The notes under the pieces were generated by a model. It did no database searches. It was given only the letters and a program-made list of their open reading frames with translations, and was not told the origin of the DNA. This document shows positions 52,244 to 58,856 of a stretch of DNA of 58,856 nucleotides, piece after piece. Source of the DNA: a bacterium (GTDB lineage Bacteria > Calescibacteriota > Calescibacteriia > Calescibacteriales > Calescibacteriaceae); assembly GCA_030550715.1 (NCBI GenBank), contig JAUQOU010000008.1, positions 1 through 58,856 on the forward strand. The letters run 5' to 3'. Each line of letters starts with the position of its first letter. The stretch's first letter is position 1. The position numbers were made by a program, and so were the translations under genes.

Positions 52244-52464
52244 ATTTTTTGTTTAAGGGATAGGTCAGCAAAATTTCTTTCTCTTAAATTTATTTTTGAA
52301 TTTTTGCATTTGCACTTTTTCTCAAAAAAGAAAAGCTTCATTTTAATTTTCCAACACATGTTGAAAAATAGCAAAACTAAAATTAACAACTTGAAGATAA
52401 ATTTTCAACTTTTTTGAACAACTTTCCCCTTTGAAATCAAAAAGAAAATCCAGAAAATCGCAAT

Positions 52465-53166
52465 CTACTCATAACGAATAGAAGTTGCCGACCTTAAAAT
52501 GGGTATATCTTTCGTGTGAAAAGAACAATACTCAATTTGCAAATCTATCCCAGAACTTTCTCCCTGACCCGATGACAAAACACTATGACCCAAAACCAAC
52601 TTATAAGGAATATTCCTGCAATCAGAAGAAAAATTAGAAGCAAAAGATAAAATCTGCTCCCTCATCTCCGAAGGGAAATGGGCAAAAACTACTTTCCTCC
52701 TGCATCGCTTCTCCAAGATAAAAGTTCTTTCTAAAAATTCAAGAGTTTTGAGAAAAAGAAACCCTCCAAAAGATGCTGCTATTCCGAGCACAAAGTAACC
52801 TGCACCTATAAGTATTCCAAGAGCTCCACAGAACCACACCAAAGATGCGGTTGTCAATCCCTCAACAAACTGTCCTCTCCTTATTATTGAACCCGCTCCT
52901 AAAAAACCTATCCCCGTTGCTATATTTGCAGAAATCCTTGTCGGGTCTCCCCCGAGAAATTTTGAAATTTCAAAAGATAAAAAAGCAAAAAGTGAAGAAC
53001 CAACGGTTACAAATACGAGTGTTTTCAATCCAGCTGGCTTTGCGAGAAGTTCTCTCTCTACACCCAATATCCCACCGGCTACCGTGGCAGAAAAAAGGCA
53101 TAAAAAAAATCTCAAAATCCACTCCAAACTCAATTTTATCTCCGGGAAAAATACAGAAAAATCCAT
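52465..53166 (-). CDS. MgtC/SapB family membrane protein
   Basis: GGILGVERELLAKPAGLKTLVFVTVGSSLFAFLS, ANIATGIGFLGAGSIIRRGQFVEGLTTASLVW. Confidence 0.95.
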   Translation of the reverse strand: MDFSVFFPEIKLSLEWILRFFLCLFSATVAGGILGVERELLAKPAGLKTLVFVTVGSSLFAFLSFEISKFLGGDPTRISANIATGIGFLGAGSIIRRGQFVEGLTTASLVWFCGALGILIGAGYFVLGIAASFGGFLFLKTLEFLERTFILEKRCRRKVVFAHFPSEMREQILSFASNFSSDCRNIPYKLVLGHSVLSSGQGESSGIDLQIEYCSFHTKDIPILRSATSIRYE

Positions 53167-53190
53167 AAAAAATAAAAATTAATCAACTGG

Positions 53191-54147
53191 TTATGAGGTT
53201 TCTCGTTTTGTGTTTTTTGTAAAGAGGTAGTAAAACACCGCCATCCTCACCGCAACTCCATTTCTGACCTGCTCAAATATAGCAGAAGAATCAGAATAAG
53301 CAACAGATGGCTCTATTTCAACTCCAAGATTCATCGGTCCAGGATGCATTATGATAACGCTATCTTTTTTTCTTCTTTTTATCTCATCTAAAAACCTCTG
53401 GTTAAGCCCCCAGAACTCGTTATACTCTCGGTCCGATGGTATTATGAAATTTCCGTGTCTTTCTTTTTGCAATCGCAGAGCCATTATAAAGTCAGAAGAG
53501 AAAACCTCATCATCAAAAAAATTCTTGACTTTTACTCCGAAAAATTTTTCTATATCTTTTGGTAAAGTTGTGTAAGATGATACAACTATAACATTTAAGC
53601 CGACCTTTGAAAACAGTTTTATTCCACTTCTCGCTACTCTGCTGTGCATTATATCTCCAACAATAGAAATAGTAGCTCCTTTGATTTCACTCAGCTTCCT
53701 CACTCCTTTTTTCAGCATCATAGTGAGTAGGTCTAAAAGAGCTTGTGTTGGATGTTCATTTTTCCCATCTCCCCCGTTTATTGTTGGTATCTTAGCAAGG
53801 TCTGCTATAAGATGAGGGAACCCTTCTCCTTTATGTCTCACGACTATGAAGTCCGCTCCGAGAGATTTTATTGTTTTTATGGTATCTGCTAACGATTCGC
53901 CCTTTTCTATTGATGAACCCTTGTCAGAGAGATTTATTGTATCTGCAGAAAGTGTTTTCGCTGCAAGCTCAAAAGAAACTCTGGTGCGAGTTGAAGGTTC
54001 AAAAAACATAAGAAAAACAGTCCGACCGCGCAAAGTAGGAACTTTTTTTATATCTCTTCCCAAAATCTCAAGCATAGAAAAAGATAAGTCCATTATGTTC
54101 TCAACATCAGAAAAACTCAGGTCATCCACCGATAGAAGATGATGCAT
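53191..54147 (-). CDS. pyrB: Aspartate carbamoyltransferase catalytic subunit
   Basis: FFEPSTRTRVSFELAAKTL, VVRHKGEGFPHLIA, NGGDGKNEHPTQALLDLLTM, HPGPMNLGVEI; internal Met (MHHLLSVDDL) preferred as start. Confidence 0.96.
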   Translation of the reverse strand: MHHLLSVDDLSFSDVENIMDLSFSMLEILGRDIKKVPTLRGRTVFLMFFEPSTRTRVSFELAAKTLSADTINLSDKGSSIEKGESLADTIKTIKSLGADFIVVRHKGEGFPHLIADLAKIPTINGGDGKNEHPTQALLDLLTMMLKKGVRKLSEIKGATISIVGDIMHSRVARSGIKLFSKVGLNVIVVSSYTTLPKDIEKFFGVKVKNFFDDEVFSSDFIMALRLQKERHGNFIIPSDREYNEFWGLNQRFLDEIKRRKKDSVIIMHPGPMNLGVEIEPSVAYSDSSAIFEQVRNGVAVRMAVFYYLFTKNTKRETS

Positions 54148-54157
54148 ACCAAAAAAC

Positions 54158-54185
54158 ACTTTAATTTTTCTCGTTGCTATTTCAA
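54158..54185 (-). promoter_or_regulatory. Candidate promoter of pyrB, near-leaderless geometry
   Basis: On the minus strand TTGAAA (54185-54180), 16-nt spacer, TAAAGT (54163-54158), 10 nt to the ATG at 54147. Confidence 0.4.
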
Positions 54186-54260
54186 AATTTCCATACAAAA
54201 TGAAAAGTTAAACAAAAACTTGAAAATTCCGAGTAAATAAATTAAATTATAAATTGTCTC

Positions 54261-54283
54261 TCCCTCTCAATATGGGGGAGGGG
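54261..54283 (+). other. Hairpin in the 5' region of the flagellin-like gene
   Basis: TCCCTC (54261-54266) pairs with GAGGGG (54278-54283) with one G-U wobble, upstream of the SD. Confidence 0.35.
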
Positions 54284-54321
54284 CAAGGAAGCCAAAAAAT
54301 AAAGCAAGGAGGTAAAAGAAA

Positions 54322-55584
54322 ATGGCAACACCAGTCAGAACAAACCCAGCAGGTCTTGTAGCAGCAGAAGACCTAAGGCGTATCACCATTGAACTTGGAG
54401 GCACCATGAAACGCCTCCAAACCGGTTTCAGGGTCAACTCCGCATCAGAAGACGTCGGCGCTCTCGTTCAATCTAATATACTCACACGCGCTCTTGATGC
54501 ACTACAAATCGCCTCTGAACAGGTCGCAAAAGCTGACTCACTCCTGACAAAAATAGAAGATACCGTAAAACGCATATACGACCTCCTATCTCAAATGAAG
54601 CAAAACGCTGAACGTGCTACCCAATCCACTGACTCCCAAGAAATATCATCTCTTCAAGCTTCTTCTGATGCTCTATACCAAGAAATAAGAAAAATCGCAC
54701 GCTCTACCGTCTTCCAAAAGCAACAGCTAATAAGAGGTGGTATCGGAAACAGAATGATAGCTCCCGTCACTCTTGGCGGCGGTTCTGCCCCAACTCTTTA
54801 CAGAGTCAACTTCGATGTCTCTGGTATAAACCTTGCAGGTTATGCTTCTGGAACTCTTGCTGACACCGCTGCACCTAACCTCGTCACAGTTATAGGGAAC
54901 GGAACAGCAGGAGCTATGTTCACAAACTCTATCGCTTATGGTCAGCAAGCTTCTATAAACTTCCAAGTAGGTGGAGGTATTGCAACAGCTGAGCTGTACA
55001 TAGGTGGAAATCCTGTCTTCACAGAAGCAATCAGAATAAACTTCACGGGAGCACAGGTCCTTGACTTTACAAACCTCGGTTTCAGAGTATATGTTGAAGA
55101 TGTTGCAACACTGTTTGGACCGGGTAGCACAATAGCAGCCACAGCAATAACTATTCAGAGAGAGGAAGCGAGGGTGTTCAGGGGAACTCATGTTGGAAGT
55201 GAGATGGACTACACACACTTTGATATTCCGAACTTAGAGCCAGAGAACCTTTTAGGTTCAGTATCTTTGGGTGGTGGAAGGATGTTCACTTTTGACTTGC
55301 GCACTGCTGCAGAAACAGCAGTAGGGCTCATAGAAGAGGCAATAAAGTATGTTGAGAATGTTAGGGCAAGGGTAGGAGCGATAAAGCATCTTATGCAGAC
55401 AGCACAGGAGCAGGTTCAGAATCAGAGGATAATAGCACAGGTTCAGAGGTCAGCCGTAATAGACACGAAGTTCGATGAGGAGGCGTTGCGACTGACATCG
55501 TTGCAGGTAGTTCAGCAGAGCGCTAACGCTATGGTTGCTATATCACGTCTCACTCCACAACTTGTCCTTCAGCTATTTGCATAA
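54322..55584 (+). CDS. Divergent flagellin-like protein
   Basis: N-terminal LGGTMKRLQTGFRVNSASEDVGALVQSNILTRALDALQIASEQVAKADSLL and C-terminal LIEEAIKYVENVRARVGAIKHLMQTAQEQVQ...LTSLQVVQQSANAMVAISRLTPQLVLQLF match the flagellin D0/D1 pattern; strong SD aaggaggt. Confidence 0.82.
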   Translation: MATPVRTNPAGLVAAEDLRRITIELGGTMKRLQTGFRVNSASEDVGALVQSNILTRALDALQIASEQVAKADSLLTKIEDTVKRIYDLLSQMKQNAERATQSTDSQEISSLQASSDALYQEIRKIARSTVFQKQQLIRGGIGNRMIAPVTLGGGSAPTLYRVNFDVSGINLAGYASGTLADTAAPNLVTVIGNGTAGAMFTNSIAYGQQASINFQVGGGIATAELYIGGNPVFTEAIRINFTGAQVLDFTNLGFRVYVEDVATLFGPGSTIAATAITIQREEARVFRGTHVGSEMDYTHFDIPNLEPENLLGSVSLGGGRMFTFDLRTAAETAVGLIEEAIKYVENVRARVGAIKHLMQTAQEQVQNQRIIAQVQRSAVIDTKFDEEALRLTSLQVVQQSANAMVAISRLTPQLVLQLFA

Positions 55585-55606
55585 AAGGAAATCGTCAGAG
55601 GGAATA

Positions 55607-55636
55607 GGGGAAATAGGAAAAATCCCCCTGTTCCCC
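55607..55636 (+). terminator. Candidate terminator hairpin after the flagellin-like gene
   Basis: GGGGAA...AGG / CCT...TTCCCC imperfect inverted repeat 23 nt after the stop; no U-tract. Confidence 0.4.
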
Positions 55637-55686
55637 ACTTCTCAAATTTCAAGCACAAGATTAATTTAAGATAAGGCAGAGAAAAA

Positions 55687-56616
55687 CTACATTGTGTACA
55701 AAATATACTTTGATATGTAGTAGTACAAAGGTATGGTAAAAAGCAGGCTATCTACTCTATCGAGAACACCGCCGTGTCCAGGAATTAATGAGCTTGAATC
55801 TTTCAGATGAACATCTCTTTTAAGAGCTGACTCTGCAAAGTCGCCAAGGAGACCAAAAAAAGCAGAAACAAATCCGAGAAGAATCCACATAAGCACATTT
55901 CCGCTGGCTCCGAAAGAGAACTTCAAAATAAGAGAAACAATAATTGAGAAAAGGGCGCCACCTAAAAATCCTTCAACGGTTTTGCCGGGAGATATCTTTT
56001 CAGCAATCTTGGTTTTGCCAAATCTTTTACCGAAAAAGTATGCACCTATATCTGCAAAAGCTGTTGTAGCAACCGCAAACAGAAAAAAGAATAGCCCCGG
56101 GTCTATCTTTGAAAAATTCGGTGATTTTACCTCCGAGCCGATATTTCGCAAAAGAACAGCGTGAGCTCCACCTAACCAGCCCACATACACTATCCCAAAG
56201 TATGTCATCATGACTTTTTCTATCGTTCCTTTGAACTCGCGAGAAATTATCTGAACAAAAAATATAGCAATAAGCGAAAATGTCAAAAGAGCAAATAGCA
56301 TCTCAGAAGGAGCAAAATAAGATATAAATGGTATTGAAACAGATATACCCGTCCCGACTAATGTATATGGATTTTCGCCTTTTAGCTCAAGCAACCTGTA
56401 AATCTCAATTGATGCAAGAGCAACAAATATCACCACAAAGAACACAAAAAATATTCCGCCCTTTATGGTAAAAAAAAGAGCTATACCCGCAAGAACAATA
56501 CCAGATACAACTCTTTTATATATCTCCTCATAGTTCCATGTTAATTCTGATTTCCTTCTCTCAATCGTTTGAGAAACCCTCTTTACATGCTCGCCGTATT
56601 TTTCTTTGTCGCGCAT
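55687..56616 (-). CDS. cdsA: Phosphatidate cytidylyltransferase
   Basis: GAYFFGKRFGKTKIAEKISPGKTVEGFLGGALFSI, GDFAESALKRDVHLKDSSSLIPGHGGVLDRVDSLLFT; ATG at 56616 preferred over TTG at 56643. Confidence 0.96.
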   Translation of the reverse strand: MRDKEKYGEHVKRVSQTIERRKSELTWNYEEIYKRVVSGIVLAGIALFFTIKGGIFFVFFVVIFVALASIEIYRLLELKGENPYTLVGTGISVSIPFISYFAPSEMLFALLTFSLIAIFFVQIISREFKGTIEKVMMTYFGIVYVGWLGGAHAVLLRNIGSEVKSPNFSKIDPGLFFFLFAVATTAFADIGAYFFGKRFGKTKIAEKISPGKTVEGFLGGALFSIIVSLILKFSFGASGNVLMWILLGFVSAFFGLLGDFAESALKRDVHLKDSSSLIPGHGGVLDRVDSLLFTIPLYYYISKYILYTM

Positions 56617-56742
56617 GAAAATCAAAAATTTTTTATCCTTCAATATAAATCAAAATTACAAATTCAATTGATACCTGATTTTTTGCTCTGAATTTTTGTT
56701 TCTTTCTCTTTTTCCGCAAGCGTATTTTCTAAATTTTCTCTT

Positions 56743-57786
56743 ATGTCTGACACCAAAAATTTTTTGAAAAAGTTAGTAGATGGAAAAAGTTTGAGTTTTG
56801 ACGAAGCTAAAAAATGCGCAGAACTCATAATATCTGGCAGTATCTCTCAAACACTTACAAGCGCAATTTTGATTGCCCTGAGAATGAAAGGAGAGACCCC
56901 CGAAGAAATAGCTGGATTCGCCTACGCTATGAGAGAGAGCTCAGTAAAGCCCGAAATACCACCAGATATAAAACCCATAGATACCTGCGGAACCGGAGGA
57001 GATGGGATAGGAACTTTCAACGCCTCAACCTGCTCAGCGATAATTTTAGCTTCGCTTGGAATTCCCATTGCAAAGCACGGCAATAGAGCTGTCTCGTCTC
57101 AAATCGGCTCGGCAGATATTCTCGAAAAAATCGGAGTGAAAATAGAAGTAAAACCCGAAGATGTCTCCAAAGAACTCAGAACAAAAAACTTTGTTTTCCT
57201 ATTCGCTCCGTTGTATCACCCCGCTATGAAAAATGTCGCTCCTGTTAGACGAGAACTCGGAATAAGAACTATCTTCAACCTTTTAGGACCTCTTACAAAT
57301 CCAGCACGGGTAAAAAGGCAGATAATAGGTGTCTTCTCCCCAGATTATGCGGAAAAAATAGCAGATGCCTTACTTGAACTTGAACCTGAAAAAGTCCTTA
57401 TTTTCTCAGGAGAAATAGGAGAAGGGAAATTCATAGATGAGATATCTCCATCGGGTAGAACATTTTTTTTCTATGTTGAAGGAAGACGGAAAGAATCTTT
57501 TTCCATAGACGCAAGAGACATTTTGAAAAAGCCGGTTTCCCCAGAAAAAATCGGTTATAGTGGTAAAGCAGAAGATGAGTTTTTATCTGTGCTTGAAGGT
57601 AAAGCAGAAGAAGAACTCGTTGATTTTGTAGCTTTGAATGTTGGCGCGGGATTATTCATCGTAGAGAAAGCGAAAGACATAAAAGACGGATATGAAAAAG
57701 CAAAGGAGTTTATACTATCTGGCAAAGCAAAAAAATTCTATGAAGAAAAACTAAAACAAAATGAGCTAAAAAGCTTACCCTCCTAA
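56743..57786 (+). CDS. trpD: Anthranilate phosphoribosyltransferase
   Basis: DTCGTGGDGIGTFNAST, KHGNRAVSSQIGSADILEKIGVKI, FAPLYHPAMKNVAPVRRELGIRTIFNLLGPLTNPA. Confidence 0.95.
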   Translation: MSDTKNFLKKLVDGKSLSFDEAKKCAELIISGSISQTLTSAILIALRMKGETPEEIAGFAYAMRESSVKPEIPPDIKPIDTCGTGGDGIGTFNASTCSAIILASLGIPIAKHGNRAVSSQIGSADILEKIGVKIEVKPEDVSKELRTKNFVFLFAPLYHPAMKNVAPVRRELGIRTIFNLLGPLTNPARVKRQIIGVFSPDYAEKIADALLELEPEKVLIFSGEIGEGKFIDEISPSGRTFFFYVEGRRKESFSIDARDILKKPVSPEKIGYSGKAEDEFLSVLEGKAEEELVDFVALNVGAGLFIVEKAKDIKDGYEKAKEFILSGKAKKFYEEKLKQNELKSLPS

Positions 57787-58856
57787 CCTCAAAAATTTGC
57801 CAAGAGAAGAAAGAACTTTATTGATGATTTTATTTAAAGCGTAATTTCCTATCCTTATATCAGAAGGTCTTACAAGGTAATTTGGGGCCGCAATTCCCCA
57901 GCTCTGCTCCTTTGGTAAGCAAGAATCATTCTTAGATAATTCGTAGGTTGAGATAAAAAGAGAGTTGTCAAAGGTTGGGTCAGCAAAAGGTATATATAGT
58001 GGTCCTCCTGCAACACAATCTTTTTCTATCGTAACTCCTTCTGGATATAAATCCGATACTTTGGATACTTTGCCAGGAAAAGTTAAGGAAAAAAGATGTT
58101 CAGAGTCAGAAAAGTGTTCTTTATCTTCGCTACCGCTTTCTGTTTCAAACACGAAAAGAAATGTATCGCCTTGCTTTGCGACAAAAGGCAGTAGAGAGCG
58201 AAGCGATTTCGGCTTGAAAAACTCTGACGGAACTATGGCTATATCTACTTTAGTCAAATCTTTAGTCAAATCTTGGAATTTTTTGAAGGGCGGAGGTAGG
58301 GTTAAACCTTCTATTACAGTTAAGGAAGGAAAATCTTCCATTACTCTTATACATCCATCATTCTGAAATTCCTTCTGAAATTCTTCTTTCTTATTAGGAT
58401 CATAATGAGGGTACTTCTTTATTCTGTTATCTTCTACAATACAAGTTCTTTTACCTGTTAAACTTTCAGACCACTTGTTCAGGGTAGGTGATACTAAATT
58501 GCCAAATATTCCAGCAACACCGCATACATTCAAATTTTTTACATTTTCTACAATTTCAGGTGCAATTCCAGATAAAATTGAGCTTATCATCAATACCGAT
58601 GCTTCGTTTCCGTTCTTATCGCACTGCTGATCTAACTCTCTCATAAATTCTCCAAGATTTTTCAGAGAGTCAGCAAGATCTGTTGCGGACTTAGACCATA
58701 AATTTGCTCTATCTTTATTTAAAGTAAGAAGTTCTGGATTGACAGCAAAAAGATGCCCGAGCTTTGAAAGTGTCAAAAGAAGATTATTATTCTGTTCTTT
58801 GAGAAGCTTCCTTATGAAATCAAAAGTATATGTCAAGCTTATGTTGTAGTTTTGAG
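57775..58856 (-). CDS. Hypothetical protein, open at the right window edge (5' end missing)
   Basis: Reading frame continues upstream of the TTG at 58836 to the window end without a stop (…QNYNISLTYTF); several Cys residues; no recognised domain. Confidence 0.65.
   Translation of the reverse strand, partial: QNYNISLTYTFDFIRKLLKEQNNNLLLTLSKLGHLFAVNPELLTLNKDRANLWSKSATDLADSLKNLGEFMRELDQQCDKNGNEASVLMISSILSGIAPEIVENVKNLNVCGVAGIFGNLVSPTLNKWSESLTGKRTCIVEDNRIKKYPHYDPNKKEEFQKEFQNDGCIRVMEDFPSLTVIEGLTLPPPFKKFQDLTKDLTKVDIAIVPSEFFKPKSLRSLLPFVAKQGDTFLFVFETESGSEDKEHFSDSEHLFSLTFPGKVSKVSDLYPEGVTIEKDCVAGGPLYIPFADPTFDNSLFISTYELSKNDSCLPKEQSWGIAAPNYLVRPSDIRIGNYALNKIINKVLSSLGKFLRLGG

Noticed and set aside
51890-52417. 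175-aa plus-strand ORF opposite dnaG and extending past its start
   Set aside because: Phe/Ser-rich translation, no SD, mostly antisense to conserved primase zinc-binding region.
54727-55218. 163-aa minus-strand Cys-rich ORF inside the flagellin-like gene
   Set aside because: Fully antisense to a supported CDS with a strong SD; Cys richness arises from complementary GCA/ACA codons.

Overview
AT-rich, compact bacterial chromosome segment with about 47 genes, frequent strand switches and very short intergenic gaps. Contents are mostly housekeeping and envelope genes: groES/groEL, gyrB, the dnaG-rpoD pair, ligA, rplS, fmt, and isolated single biosynthetic genes (nadC, proA, hemB, ispF, pyrB, trpD, gcvPB). 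Envelope genes (an lpxK-like kinase, cdsA, a PlsC-like acyltransferase, a WecA/MraY-like transferase, a tripartite RND/TolC efflux operon, a phosphoglycerol-transferase-like protein, many lipoproteins) indicate a diderm cell. I saw no tRNA, rRNA, CRISPR array, transposon or prophage. The most interesting regions are: (i) an acyl-CoA cluster at about 3.3-10.4 kb, with a BadI/BadH-like pair behind nadC and an HMG-CoA-synthase-like/DUF35 fusion lacking the expected catalytic Cys; (ii) an LpxK-like protein with eroded signature motifs; (iii) a lone divergent flagellin-like gene whose synonymous codon usage switches abruptly (Gln CAA to CAG) about half-way; (iv) many genes with promoter-like elements abutting the start codon, suggesting leaderless transcripts, while a few likely abundant products have strong Shine-Dalgarno sites; (v) several large orphan exported proteins. 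All assignments come from reading the sequence by eye; no database search was run.
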